Assembly: GCA_002049455.2 (NCBI GenBank)
Contig: KV918790.1
Coordinates: 124,001 to 188,000, forward strand
Reading direction: 5' to 3'
Source: Porphyra umbilicalis
Lineage: Eukaryota; Rhodophyta; Bangiophyceae; Bangiales; Bangiaceae
DNA: 64,000 bases
Each line of letters opens with the position of its first letter. Positions within the stretch are counted from its first letter, which is position 1. Under the pieces are notes generated by a model. That model was given only the letters and a program-made list of their open reading frames with translations, was not told the origin of the DNA and did no database searches. Positions 11,635 through 23,816 of the stretch are shown here, in pieces. The translations under genes and the position numbers were made by a program.

Positions 11635-14600
11635 GGTTACGGGCCTAGGCGTGACAAGCAACGCCGACGTACATCGAGTCGTCGTTTACCCCGCGCTCCT
11701 GAGACGCGTGTTCCCAGAAGATTTGTTCATTCCGGCATCGGACCGTGGGCGGATGAAGACGGTGCCCCTGTGGTGCAGACAGTAGCAATGGCGGGCCCCA
11801 TCAGAGAGGCGTCCTCGATGCGCCCGGACAAGTTGGACCGGGACTACCCCACGCGGGCGATCACGCTTCGCGCCTACCTGACGACCAAGGGGCTGTGGGC
11901 GATGATTGCCAACCCCGTAGTGCCGACGGAGGAGAAGGTGCCGACGGCGCACGGGGAGTGAGCCGAGAAGGATGGCCACGCGCTCGCCCAGATCGTCCTC
12001 GGGGTCAAGAGCCACCACTTGGTGACGGTGGCGGACAGCAGCACGGTCCAGCAGGCGTGGGGGGCGCTGAAGCACTCTTCCAGCGCGCAGATGAAGGCCC
12101 GCCGGGCGCAGCTGACGATGGAGCTGACGGCTGTCACCAAAAATTCGGGAAAGGACCTGCACATGTACACCAGCCGTTCCAAGGCACTGCAAACAGAGTT
12201 GGCGACGGCGGGGCAGCCGATGGAGGAGAACCAAGTAATCCTGTACGCCCTGCGCAGGCTCCCTGACGAGTTCAAAATGATCAAGACGGTGCTGCTCGTG
12301 GTGCCCCACCTTCTGCGCTGGGAGCCGGTCATGACCGCTCTGCTGCCCTTGGAGGCGGTGTACCACGAGGCGATTCCCAAGGACGAGGGTACATCCGCGG
12401 CGGCTTACATGGCCGGCAAGCCGACGCGCAAAGACCGTTGCCGCAGTATCACTTGCTGGAACTGCCAGAAGAAGGGCCACTATCAGTCAGAGTACCGCTC
12501 GGCACGGGCCGAGGAGGGCGATGACGGCAAGGGCGGTGAGTCAACAGAGACGAAGTCGTTTGTCTTCATGGTGACGGGAGGAGAGCTGGCGACCGTGGGC
12601 ATAGCAAAGGGCGGCACCCCAACCGGGCTGGCGCACGCGTCCTCGACCGTGGTAACGAACATCGCCAATGCAACCATCTTCCTCCACTCTGGGGCGTCCC
12701 GCCACGTGATGAAGAACAAGATGGCCTTCTAATCATAAACTGAGATTGCGGATACGGAGGTGGTCATGCCTAACGGCACCAAAGCAAAGAGTTGGTGCCG
12801 GGTCAATATAGCGCGATCCTACACACCATAGCGTGGACGGAGCTGTTGTTAGAGAATTTCTCCATGTGCGCAACATTGCCAACAACCTGGTGGCGGTGCG
12901 GGCTATCACGGGCAATGGCGGTGCCGTCAAGTCAGAGAACGACGAATTCAAGGCGCTCAAGGAGGGACGGGTGGTAGCTTCGGGCGTCGTCGACGGGAGC
13001 AGCCGGTTTCTCATGGAGGTCCACGCGGAAGTGCTCGCCTACGGAGTAGTCGCGTACGGTTGGGCGGGGGACAGGGGGCAACTGTGGCACCGCTGGTACG
13101 CGCACCTGGGGGCGGGAATCATGGCCAAGCTCTCTAAGCTCGTCAAGGAGATGAACATGAAGTCCACCGACGCGTCGCCCTTCGGGGAGGCGCCATGTAG
13201 TCTGTGCGTGGATGCGCGGATGGCCAACGCATCTTTCGGCAACAGCGCGTCCCAGGCCTCGGAGACGCCGGAGATCTTCCACGTGGACTTCGCAAGGCCG
13301 GTGGTGCCCACCAACAAGGGCAGGGCCAACCATGCGCTCACCATGCAGGATGGCTTCCCGGGGCTCAAGACGGTCGCGTTGCTCGCAGCGAACTGGAAGG
13401 CGGGACCAGAGACGATCAACAAGTGGGAGAAGACCACGGGGTGCCGGTCAAGCGCATCCGCTGCAACGGTACCGGCGAGCTTGTCCAGACGTAGGCGATG
13501 ACCTCTTTATTTAAGGCCAAGGTCATCAAGGCGGAGCCCACGCTGCCATACACTCCTGAGGCAAACGTGGTGGCAGAACGCCTGAACGGCACCCGGTTTG
13601 AGCGCACGTTGGCGGTTATGCTCTACGCCGAGGCGGAAAAGAACCTTTTGGGCGAGGCGATCATGGTGGTCTCCCACACGGCAAACCTTTCGCCTACAAC
13701 GGACGGCAAGACCACCCCGCGCTAGCTTTTCTGCAGGTAGAAGCCGGACGTTAGTCACCTGCGCGTCCTGGGGAGTTTGGAATTTGCACTCAGGCTGGTA
13801 AAGCAGCAACGCCAATTGGACAGCTGGGTGCTCCTCGGTACCCACGTCAGATACGCCACGGGCTGCCACGGGCTGAGCATCATCTTGCCGATATCGGGCC
13901 GCATGCTCGAGCGGCACGACGTATTCGCCGAAAAGGCCCCCAAGGGCCGACCTCTCCGGCTGGCTGGGCTTTAGACTCAGGCCTACATCTGCGATAATTG
14001 GGGCTCCGAGGCGGCGGGCTCAAGCAGTGGCATGTCTGGAGGATCCCGGCCGGGCGTGGGCTCTACGCCGGAGCAGGAAGGTCTATCACCTCCAAGCAGC
14101 TATTTTGGAAGCCAGAGCTGCCCTTCGGAGGCGGTTGGCGTCATTACGTAGGGTCCGTCGACCCGCAACATGCTGCGACCCAGGAACCGGACTGAGCTGG
14201 CGTCCGCCGCCGCCAAGACGGCGACGGCAGCGCCGCAGGCCGGGACACCCACGATTGTCGCAGAGGCAGCAGGGCAGGTGGACTGGTACCCCACCCCGCC
14301 GGCCAAGTAGAAAGAGGCGATGAGTCTCCCGGGAACCTCGTTGTGGCAGCGCACCATGAGCGACGAAATGGCGACACACTTGGAGCGCCAGACGTGGGAC
14401 CTGTTGAAGGTCCGGGCCACCTCCAACGTGGCGGTGCCCACATGGGCTTACAATTACAGGCACGACGCGGACGGGGTGGTCAACCGGTACCGGGCTCGGT
14501 TCTGCCTGTGTGGCTTCACCCAGAGTTGGAACATCGACTATGAGGAAGTGTACGCTCCGTACCCCGCGAAGGCGACGGTGAGGGCGTTTATGGCGGTCGT

Positions 14601-15238
14601 GCCGCAGCAGGAGCTGGAGGTGCGCGTGCACCCTCGACATCACTAACACCTACCTGAACGCGCACAGCTAGAGGGCCCTGTTCGTGGAACAGCCAAAGGT
14701 ATACGAGCGCGGCGGTCCATCGGTAGTGTGAAATTGCAACCTCGATATATATACGGGGCCAAGCAGCCCGGCAACCTATGGAGCGTCGAGCTGAACGCGA
14801 CGATGACGATGGTCGGGGCGGAGCGCACCAACGCAGACCCGAATATCTTCCTCTGGTACCACCCGGAGCACGGACTCATCATCACCCTCGAGCATTTTGA
14901 CGACGCTCTGACGGTGGCCGAAGCCCTCAACCGGGTAGCCGCCGGAAAGGCGGTGTTTTCGCGGAAGCATAAGCTGCGGGGCATGGGCGAGCTCAAGAAC
15001 TTCCTGGGTCTGGGCATCGAGCGCAACCATTCCCAGTGCAAGCTCTTCCTTTCCGCCCCGAGGCATGCCACTGCGCGGCTCCGAAAGAACAACACGGAGC
15101 ACGCCATCCCCACCAAGGTGCCCATTTTCTCGAGCACAAAGCTGCAGCGGGCCAGCTCCGGGGTGATAGGGGATTGTCGGCAGCTTCCTGTACCTGCCAA
15201 CGATCACGCGGCCCAACCTGGCCTTCGCCGCGGGATTA

Positions 15239-15265
15239 GAGCATTCCCACCAATGTCGGGCCCAC
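15239..15265. repeat. left terminal inverted repeat of the Harbinger element
   Basis: Begins gagcattcccaccaatg; preceded by the TTA target duplication. Pairs with 22352-22378. Confidence 0.9.
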
Positions 15266-15939
15266 GCCATATTGGGCACACGTTGCAGAAGCGCGTCTCA
15301 AGTTCGCCGACGGCCAGTTCTCGGACGGTTATCAATGTCAAACGTGCACGCTGCGTGGCCAAACGAGGTCAACCGAGTTGAAACGCGAATATCCTTGCGT
15401 CCGATTTGGTGTACGAGCCGCTGGCCCTGGGGCGAACGAGTTGCCAACGGAGCCTCCGTTGTTAACTCGTCGGCCCTGGGGCCAACGGGTTCTGTGCTCT
15501 GATTGGTCCATCGTGGTGTGACGGGGTTAATTGAGTGACATGTGGCAGTTCATCTTGTCCTCAGATTGCCCGATTTATCATATCTTTGTTTCAACAGCCA
15601 CCGACGGATGAGAGTATGGTACCTCGCGGAACTGGACGGCCGCGTGTCAGTTTGGCCCCGCGCCCTCGATCGTTTGAGTGTGTCACGTATCTCTGGTGCG
15701 GTGGCGCGTGGCCGAATGCGCTTGCGGGCCCGTCGGACACGCGGCGCGATGGCACCGACACTGGTAAAGCAACTGGATCGGAGCGCTCGTGCGGGCACAG
15801 GAGGCGGGGCCGGGCCACCGCCTCGCGCCCGGTCGCCAGACGGCCGCACCTGCGGCCACGTATTGAATTGAGCAGGACCCCCGACCCTTGTAAGCACCCA
15901 AGGGCACCCCTGATGACCGCTGCGCCCCCACGGCCACCC

Positions 15940-16720
15940 ACAGCCCGCACAGCACAGACGCCTGGGGCACAAAGTCCTCACACTCGACCACCCACCGCCG
16001 CTCCCCGCGCGCGCGCGTTGTGCCCCCCCCCCACACCACCTCCGCCACCGACCGCCGTCGCCGCCCCAACCGACCGCCCTCGCCACCGCCCCCGCCGATG
16101 GCTGCCGCCTCCTGCGCTTTCGTCCCCGTAGCTGCTGTACGCCCCCCTCGTCGCCACCGCTACCCCCGCCGCCGCCCCCACCGACCACCGTCGCCGCCGC
16201 CCCCGCCGTCCGCCGCCGTGACCAACTCCCCCGTCCCTGTCTTCGCCGTCCGCCTCCCTCGCCGCGCCCGACCACCGCGGACCGTCGCCAACGCCGACTG
16301 TTGCCCCCGCCAACAACCGCCAACGTCCCGACCGTCGCCCACACCCTCGCCTACCACCACCATTTCCGACCGTCGCCCCCGAAGACACCGCCAATGCCAA
16401 ATTCGCTACCATCGACCACCGCCAACACCGTTCGTCGCCTCCGCTCCCCCGCCGACACCAACAACGCCGTCCGTCGCCCACGCCGACAGCCGCCAATATA
16501 CCGACCGTCGCCTCCACGGTCACCGCCCACGCTGTCCCCGCCGCCACCGATAACCGCCAACGCCGTCCGCTGCCTCCACCACCCGCCGCCAATGTCCCGG
16601 CCGTCGCTCGTGCCTACGACGCCGCCCGCCGCCGACGCCGGGCACCGTCCCCGCCACCGTCTCTGCCACCGATCACTACCCCTGCCTCCGCCACCTACCG
16701 ACTGAAGTCGACGTCCCCGC
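15940..16720. repeat. CCG-rich degenerate minisatellite inside the Harbinger element
   Basis: Degenerate units of roughly 15-20 bp of the form ccgccgaccgtcgcc, interspersed with caccaacgccgtccg-like blocks. Open frames are Pro/Arg/Ala-rich and not supported as genes. Confidence 0.6.
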
Positions 16721-17244
16721 CGCCGCCGGCGACCAACGCGACCGCCCCCGTAGGCGCCGCCGCCAACCGAGACCCCCCGCGCTGCCCAGAAAGACCCCCC
16801 CGCCCCTGTCCCCAGCCGTCGCCGCGGACCAAGACAACCGCCGCCACCAAGCAAGGCCCTTGTACACGTCGGCGCTGCCGCTGACCAACTTCGCGTCGCC
16901 CGCCTGATCCGCCGCCGACGGATTCCCGCATCCGTTCCGGCGCCGGCGCCGTCGCCCGTGCCTGGCCCGGCTCCCGCCGACAAGAAGCGTCACCGATAAC
17001 AGGGGCCCCGTCGATCTTTTGCCAACTGACTTGAATGTTTTCAATGCATTCTTTTGCGGCAATGAGGTGCACTTGCGTTTGCGGAGTACCGGGTGTTGCG
17101 CGTAGGAGCACGCCAGCGAGATTAGCTGCGACGTGGGACGCGGCTTCTGACTTGTAGTGCCGTGCCACTGCGCTTATGAGCTTCATGTGGCATTGTTGGT
17201 CAGTGCGCTCCCCTGCCATCCTGATTTCTTCGTTGATGCAGACC

Positions 17245-18510
17245 ATGGACGTCCACGACGGGGCGCACGGCAACAACATGGGCAGTGCGTTGGACCAGGA
17301 CGACCGCTCCTCGGGCATCGCGATGGCTGTGAGCCACCATCTTCGGCTGCCGCAGTTGGCGCGGCGGCTTCGTGGCTGTCAAAGCCGGCGGCGACGGCAC
17401 AGCGGGTGGCTTCGTGAGCGCGCGCCCAGCAAGGAGCACGACTTCAACCTTGGGCTGCGCAACATTTTGCGCGACTACTGGGGTGTGGACGGCGAGCCGC
17501 CCGTCTTCGACGAAGCGGACTTCGAGAGCCGGTTTCGAACACCACGTGCTGTCTTCATGCGCATCTATAACGACATACAGGACGAGCCGTTTTTTTGCCA
17601 ATGCAATAACGCCACCGGGCGCTCCCAGGCAAATCTGCTTTAGAAGGTCGTCGCCGCGCTGCGCGTCCTTGGCAACGGCGGGGCGGTGGACCGCCCCGAT
17701 GAGGACGTCCGGTTGTCGAAGTCAACCACCAATGCCGCCGTCAAGTACTTTATCGAGTTCATCATCCACAAGAACGAGTCGAACTACCTGGCCACGCCGA
17801 CGGTCGAGGACATCGCGCGCATCCTGGCGTTCAACAAGGAGCTGGGCTTGCCCGACTGTCTTGGCAGCTTGGAATGCAGCCACGGGGAGTGGCATGGCTA
17901 CCTCAAGTTGGCGGCGGGACAGCACATGGGCAGGTCGGGCAAGAGTTCCATTGTCCCGGAAATGGTGTGCAACCACGACCTCTGGGTTTGGCACGTCTTT
18001 GCCGGGTCGCCAGTAAGCAACAATGACATCAAATTCCTCAAGCAGAGCCCTTTACTTTCTCATGTCGTGCGCGGCGAGTGGCCGCCACGCCCCTTATCTT
18101 TTCAAGTGAACGGACGGAGGTACACGTATCTTTTCTATTTGTTCGACGGCATCTATCCCTCCTACCCTTTTCTAGTCCGCCCCCAGCAGAACCCCGCCAC
18201 CCCAAAGAAGCTTGAGTTTAGTGCCATACAAAAAGGCGCTGGCAAGGAGTTCGAGCGCCAATACGGCACCATTTACCATTAATTCGAGGTAGCTCTTCCC
18301 CCCGCGCGTCACCACAGCGTGGCTCACCTCATCCTCACGGCCACGGCCGTGTGCATGATGCACAACATGGTCGTGGAGGCGCGGCGCCCATCTTTCGTCT
18401 ACAACTTTGGGCAGCATGGCGCAGACGTTGACATTGGTGGTCACGGTGGCGGCGGCACGGGAGACGCTGAAGGCGCGGGCGCTAGTACCGCCAGGCAGCG
18501 ACGGCAGTGA
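17245..18510 (+). pseudogene. Harbinger DDE transposase (plant transposon protein family)
   Basis: Transposase of a PIF/Harbinger element; an RNase H-fold DDE nuclease that cuts at TTA-flanked ends. The N-terminal region has DFNLGLRNILRDYWGVDG and an ADFESRFRTPRAVFMRIYND stretch typical of the family. Then come the GSLECSHGEWHGY region, the DLWVWHVFAGSPVSNNDI block with its DDE residues, FDGIYPSYPFLV, and the conserved C-terminal ILTATAVCMMHNMVVEARR. ATG 17245 (MDVHDG) is the likely start. All blocks are in one frame, but two in-frame stops interrupt it: TAG at 17641-17643 and TAA at 18280-18282. Without them it would be about 421 residues, near normal for the family. The tail after 18430 is Gly-rich and runs into GGC repeats. 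Confidence 0.88.
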
Positions 18511-18880
18511 CGTCGGCGGCGGTAAAAAAGATGAGGATGGTGCCTCCGTCTGCGGTGGCGGCGGCGGTGGCTGCAGTGGCGGCGGTGGCGGCGGCGGCGG
18601 CGGTGGCGGGGGAGGCGGCGCAGCCGTCGGCGGTGGCGGGGATGGTGGAGCCAGACTTGACCGCGCCCGCGGCTGTAGGAATGGGGATGGCGGCGCCGGC
18701 GTTGGTAGGGATGGGTGAAATGGTGCTGGCGATGGTGGCGATGAGGATGGTGGCGCCAAAGGCGGTGGCAGCGGCAATGGTGGCGGTGGCGGCGGTGGCG
18801 GCGGGGATGGTGGCGACGGCGACGAGGGCGCTGGGGAGCGTGGCGCCGGCGACATTGGCGGCCGAGGTCGTCTGTCTGGG
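18500..18880. repeat. GGC/GGT-rich simple-sequence region
   Basis: Imperfect ggcggtggc and ggcgatggt repeats downstream of the transposase, with open frames on both strands. I take it as low-complexity DNA. Confidence 0.6.
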
Positions 18881-19656
18881 CCATCATGGAGACGCTTGGC
18901 CGGGCCGGGGACGGCGTCCCAGCTGACACGGCGCTCCAAGTCAACCAGGGCCTGCTTCTCCTTCTAGGTTCCTTCTTCGACCTCCATACTTGGTTACAGG
19001 CGACGGCCCCGGCCGTCGGTATGGACTTGGTAAGGAATGTACCTGCTCTCTCGTAGGCCCGCCGACAGGCACGGCGGTCACGCGCTGGCGAGAGGTGAGG
19101 GCCCGTATGCGTGTGTGTGCATGTCTCTGTGCGTTTGTTCGTCAATGACTTGTTTTTTTGTCACAGCCGCATGGCACGTTCTGTGTGTCAATCGATCTCT
19201 CCATGCTGGAGTCACGACACGGGGCTCATGCGGATGCAAGTGGCATGCGCTCCCGCATCGCGTACGTCATGCAAGGTATTTTGCACCTGCAATGCGCAAC
19301 TGAAGCGCAAGCCATCTGATAAGGCGTTGTCAAGACAGACTTCACCCGTGCATGACTTACGTGCGAAGCACGCTTGGCCAAGAAACAGAGCACTGCGTCG
19401 CGACTCATGGCGTGCAACGAGAGATAACACACTACAAAGCTAACAAAAGGAGCAATACTTGAGACGTGCTAGCTCCAACACAAGGATGCGACAGCACGCG
19501 ACCACACCAAAGAAGGACAATGCGCGTGGCCAGCAATGTCTTCCATCCGTCACACATGCACGCCTTGCGCAGTAGAGTCACTGGCACACAGCAGCGTCCT
19601 GAAATACGCGTCATACAATCACTTACGCGGTCAGATTCTCCGCACCCCACGGCTCC

Positions 19657-21563
19657 TCACTCATCCTGTTCATCATCGATGACCTGCTTGTTTGCAGTGC
19701 CGCCAGTCCCTGTGGACATAGCGCCCACAGTCCGGAAAGTACGTCCCGCGCAACGACAGCTCGCGTCGCCACGCGCGGTTGGCGCCATGACACTGCTCTC
19801 GACTGCCACGTCCCGCCAAGTGAGGTCAATGGCTGCCTGGTTCTTTTCGATGCGCGCCTGCCCCATTTTGGACTTGGCCGCCATCGCGTGACGGCCGTGC
19901 GCTAGGCCAACGTGCTCTGCAGAGCCTCTCCTGTCCTGTCGCGACGCCTCGGCCACATGGATGGTCGAGCCGCTGTTGTTGCTGGACGCGATGACCGGCT
20001 CTTTGCCGCCCCCCGCCGCCGATGCGGCCGACGTGGCCGCCGCTGCCTTCGTGCCCGCCGCAGTGGCCGACTTGGTCAAGGGCGACGCGCCCCGCACCGC
20101 GACCGCACCGCTGGCCACGGCCGCCGGCGCCGTGGAATGGATCACCGCAATTCCTACGTTGATCATGTCCTTCCGCATGGCTCAAAGAACGTCCTGGTCT
20201 CATTCGTGCCCTTATTCTCGGCCAAGTTGAACAACGCGGCCGCCGCGCGCTTCGACTCGAGCTGCGTCCGCTTGGCAGCTTCCGACACCATCGCCTCCAT
20301 TGTATTTCCCGAGCGCATTACATTCACACCGAGGACGCCCGCGCTCTCTTGTATGTCCTATTTGTTGTTGCGCATGCGCTTAGCCGCCTTAACGCCCATG
20401 TCTGGTTGCTGCTGGAGCGCGGAACACTTCCCGCGTGAGGGCTTGTCGCCGCCGCCGTTGCCATCGTCGGCGCCGTCAACATCCTGCTGACCACCAATGC
20501 GTTGACAGTGGTCGGCGACGGCATCGGCATCGGCCGCCGCCCCGCTGAACTAGTCCATCTCTCTCAGCCCGCGCAATACTGTAGTGCACGCGCAGATCAC
20601 CACGTGACCGGTACGCTTCGCTCGCGCTCTTCCCTGCCGCTCACGCTTGTCGCTCCATCGGCCCTTTAGGTCACTGGGTGTCACGCTCTTGAGGATGCGC
20701 TTCACAAAGTTCTCCTTGATGGTGCCTCAGAGACCATCCTTTGACCAGTCCGCGCCCACCTCCGACCGCTGCGCCACCAACTTAAACGACTTACACAGAG
20801 CCGTCCACTCGTCGACCGTCCACACCTGTCCGTTGCCATTGCCTGGGCCCTTCTTCTTCGCGCCTGCGCCGCCCTCGCGGCGGGGACCGCCGCTCGCCCG
20901 GCGCCCCTCGTGCTGCGGCTTCGGCGGACTGCCGGTGCTGAACGACGCCACGCTCCCGCCTGAAGACTGGTTGCACTCGCTCTGGTCACCGGCGCCAGCC
21001 GCATCAAAGTCCAACATTGTTGGTCGCGGCATTGCTCCCCGTCGGGCGCCGGCTGCTCGCTTGTCACGAGCACTGGTACGTCCCGACTTATCCCATGCTG
21101 TGTCCCTTAGTGGCCCGCCAACGACCTGTGCGCTCTTGCCGGGTGCCCCGCCAGCGCCAGCGCCATCCTCTGCGCCACTTGCGCTTTCGCGTCCAGCCGC
21201 CGTGGCGGCCTCTGATGTCGGCGCCACGGAGCCCGCCCCACCGGCGGAGCGCTCGTCCGAGGTAGCACGACGGGCGCAAGAAATAGCGGATCCTCGAGAC
21301 TTGGACGGCACACAGCGGTCAGACATCAGGCGAGGGTTGAGGAGAGGAGTCTTGCCAGAAGCAAGTGCGTCTTTCACACGACACGCGTGCAAACGCCGGA
21401 CGAACTCCTCGATACCGAGCTCGCTGGCGTGCCGTAAGCCCGCCAGGTGCTGGCGCCGATCAGTCCACGCCTTTATCGAAGGTGCTCGAGCCGCCTCGTC
21501 GACGTCACTGGCGTCGCCTCCACCCAGGGCGGCGCCGGACTTGGCCGGCGCTACCGCGCCCAC
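19657..21563 (-). pseudogene. Harbinger accessory Myb/SANT-like protein
   Basis: Second gene of the Harbinger element. In this superfamily a Myb/SANT DNA-binding protein helps import the transposase and binds the element ends. On the - strand the 278-codon frame at 20727-21563 ends in VWTVDEWTALCKSFK, the first SANT helix. After a TGA at about 20735 the same frame continues with GTIKENFVKRILKS and TPSDLKGRW, the second and third helix signature. A helical tail rich in Glu, Lys and Ala (19657-20178, another frame) resembles the usual C-terminal coiled region. N-terminal to the Myb domain is a long Ala/Gly/Ser-rich region. Interrupted by stops and a frame change. Orientation is opposite to the transposase. 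Confidence 0.68.
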
Positions 21564-22351
21564 ACCGGTGGTCGTTATCGACTCAGACGGCGACGCGCAA
21601 CCGTCGACAGTCGTGGGCGTGACACCCGGCCCGGACGTCGCCGCTGCAGTGTCAGCGCCAGTTGTCGCAGACGGCTACCGAGGTGACCCTCCCACCGCGG
21701 CAGGCGCCGTCCCGCCCGTGCCACCGGCCGTAGCAGTCTCGAGCGCAGGGGGAGGAGAAGACTCGCTTCACGGGTTGCGCACCCGCTGGTACCGAAGGCC
21801 AGGAGGTAGAGGGGGGAGTGAGGGAAATATAGAGGCGTCGCCATCGGCCGACTTTGAAGGGGGCGAGTCAGGCATGACGGCTTGTCGTGTCGAGAGACGT
21901 ACGGCACCGCGAAAGCAGTGGCCAACACCGTCCGTCGACGGCGAAAAAGGGCGGATGCACCGCCGTTGCGGAACGGGCCGCAGAGAGCGGTCGCGTACAA
22001 CGTACGCCCCCACCCGTGCGGTCCCCGCAAGCGAACAGCCGAACCCACACGACCTAAGTCGACTGACATCGGTGGTTGCCTCCATACTACCTGTCAACAA
22101 GGACCGCGACACCGCCCCCTGTGGCCCTCAAAGGGGCACTCATAACGGTGCGACCGAGCCACAGGAGTGTGCCGAACCCCACCATCGGCCTTCGTGGACT
22201 GCCTGAACGGATGCACCGAGAGACTCACACGAGCGCTCCGTTGGCCGGCCCCATTTCACCCATCACAATGATCGTTGACAATGCGTTGGCCCGTTGGCAA
22301 CTGACCACTTGCAGGGCCACACGTAGCGGTTCCATTCCACCGTTTCAGACT

Positions 22352-22378
22352 GTTGGCCCGTCATTGGTGGGAACGTTC
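22352..22378. repeat. right terminal inverted repeat of the Harbinger element
   Basis: Reads cattggtgggaacgttc at the outer end and is followed by TTA. Reverse complement matches 15239-15265. Confidence 0.9.
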
Positions 22379-23019
22379 TTACTCTCACGGTTCATGAAAG
22401 ACCCCGAGACGCACAATTGGCAGATGAAAATTTCGGCGCTGCGCTATGTGGCCGGCCTACAGGAGATATACCTCCGCTACTGGGAGGGCAGCAGGCTGAC
22501 GGGCGCCGCGAACGCAGACTATGGAGGATGCCCGACGACGCGCCGCTCCACGACCGGCTGGGCATTTACCCTCAACGGCGCTGCTTTTTCCTGGAGCAGC
22601 AACCGCCAACCCACCGTAGCGGGGTTGACGGCCGAGGCTGAGTACATTGTCGCGGCAACGGCTACCAAGGAGGCCCTGTGATCGCGGAAGAAAATGGGTA
22701 ACCTGGGGCTCCCCGCCAAGACGGTGAGAGTCTAAGAGGACAACCAGGGGTGGCTGGCGATGGCGGCTAACCAGGAGGGCACGACCAGGGCCAAACATAT
22801 TGATATTGCCCACCACTTCGTCCGCGAGCGCGCGGCCATGGGGCACATCACGCTCGGCCCCATGGCCGGCACAGAGCAGCTCGCGGACGGCCTGACCAGG
22901 CCGCTGGCAGCGTCGGCCTTCGAGGCCTTCCGCGACCACCTAGACGTGGTGGACGGGGCCGACGGGGCCAAGACCAACTTAGCAACCGACGGGGCGACGG
23001 GCACGCGGCTGTGGGGGAG

Positions 23020-23306
23020 TGTTGGCCTGCGGCCAGACAGCCGCGTGTCAGGTGTCGGACGGACGTTCGTGTCGGGGAACCGGGCACCAAGTCTTGGGGG
23101 AATTTAGGTACGCGAGTGCATTTATGGTTACGGGATCAACTCCGCAGTGGTGATTCGGATCCCGCCGGGGGGATTGTCAGGAAGGAGGTGCGGGGTGTCA
23201 GCTGAGCACGGGCGCCGCGGGCGCTGGTGGGAGAGAGGGGTTATAAGGTGCACCGGAGGCGCGCTCTGCCCTCTGAATAAAAACGGCAACACGGTTTAAG
23301 TTGACA
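23020..23306 (+). repeat. right LTR of the Copia element
   Basis: 287 bp, TGTTGGC to GTTGACA, preceded by a purine-rich tract. It contains ctctgaataaaaa near 23271-23283, possibly a polyadenylation signal. It ends 510 bp upstream of the LURP-one-related start codon. Confidence 0.92.
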
Positions 23307-23816
23307 GCCATGGCCTCGCGTGGCTGGCTGTCAGACCAGCTCATCTGCTCTCATGAGCAGCGCCCCTCTGGGCACTCGAGGACACCACAATTTGCTTCGA
23401 GCGACTGCTGTCCACGGCGCTGGAGTGGGGGCACTGCGTGTGCTGACGCTCTCGCGCTCTCGCGCCAGCGCGCGCAGCGCCCCCACTCCACCAGCGCTCT
23501 CGCGCCGCGGCGCTCTCGCGCCGCCGCCCGCCAGATGCGTGCGCGGCGGCTCGCCGCAACGCCACGTGCGCCGAGCGGCGTGCCTCACCGCTCGCGGCCT
23601 TCTTTACCGCCGCCCGCCCCGTCTTCCGTCGTCTACCACTTCAATCGGAACACCACCATCGAGCCGCCCACCTTTTTCTGTTTTCCGTCGTCGACTCGCA
23701 CCACCGCGGCGCTCGTGGTCGCACGCTCGTGCGACCGCTGCCCGTTGCCACCTCTCCCGACGCGCGGGCGGACCGCCCCCCCCCCGCCCCCTTTCTCCCG
23801 ATCGGCGGGCCGCGGC

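Larger units (their letters stand above)
15239..22378. mobile_element. PIF/Harbinger DNA transposon nested in the Copia element
   Basis: A 7140-bp element flanked by a TTA duplication (15236-15238 and 22379-22381), the target preference of PIF/Harbinger. Its terminal inverted repeats, about 27 bp (15239-15265 and 22352-22378), share a central ttcccaccaatg and differ at roughly four positions. Inside are a DDE transposase region on the + strand and a Myb/SANT-like accessory protein region on the - strand, so the two genes converge. Between the left end and the transposase lies a long CCG-rich minisatellite. Both genes carry stops, so this copy is probably non-autonomous now. It inserted after the Copia element was already in place. 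Confidence 0.93.
11350..23306 (+). mobile_element. Copia (Ty1) LTR retrotransposon, old and broken, carrying a nested DNA transposon
   Basis: A Ty1/Copia-type element on the + strand. Two direct LTRs (11350-11634 and 23020-23306) begin TGTTGGC and end GTTGACA. The flanking 5-mers accat and gccat differ by one base and are probably the target-site duplication. A purine-rich tract gtgggggag abuts the right LTR. Recognisable parts in Copia order are: gag-like region with a CCHC-type knuckle (about 11.8-12.6 kb), protease region (about 12.7 kb), integrase (about 13.0-13.7 kb), reverse transcriptase (about 14.3-15.2 kb), and RNase H (about 22.4-22.7 kb). The RT and RNase H regions are separated by a Harbinger element. 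Without that insert the element is about 4.8 kb, normal for Copia. It is broken in many places, and the LTRs have clearly diverged from each other, so it is an old copy. Confidence 0.93.

Noticed and set aside
16695-17318. A - strand gene with the helical stretch MKLISAVARHYKSEAASHV
   Set aside because: It reads less randomly than its surroundings but overlaps the transposase start, runs into the minisatellite and matches no family I know.
15423-22318. The ggccctg motif pair as the true ends of the Harbinger element
   Set aside because: Flanking triplets (gct and aca) do not match, whereas 15239 and 22378 have both matching inverted ends and a TTA duplication.
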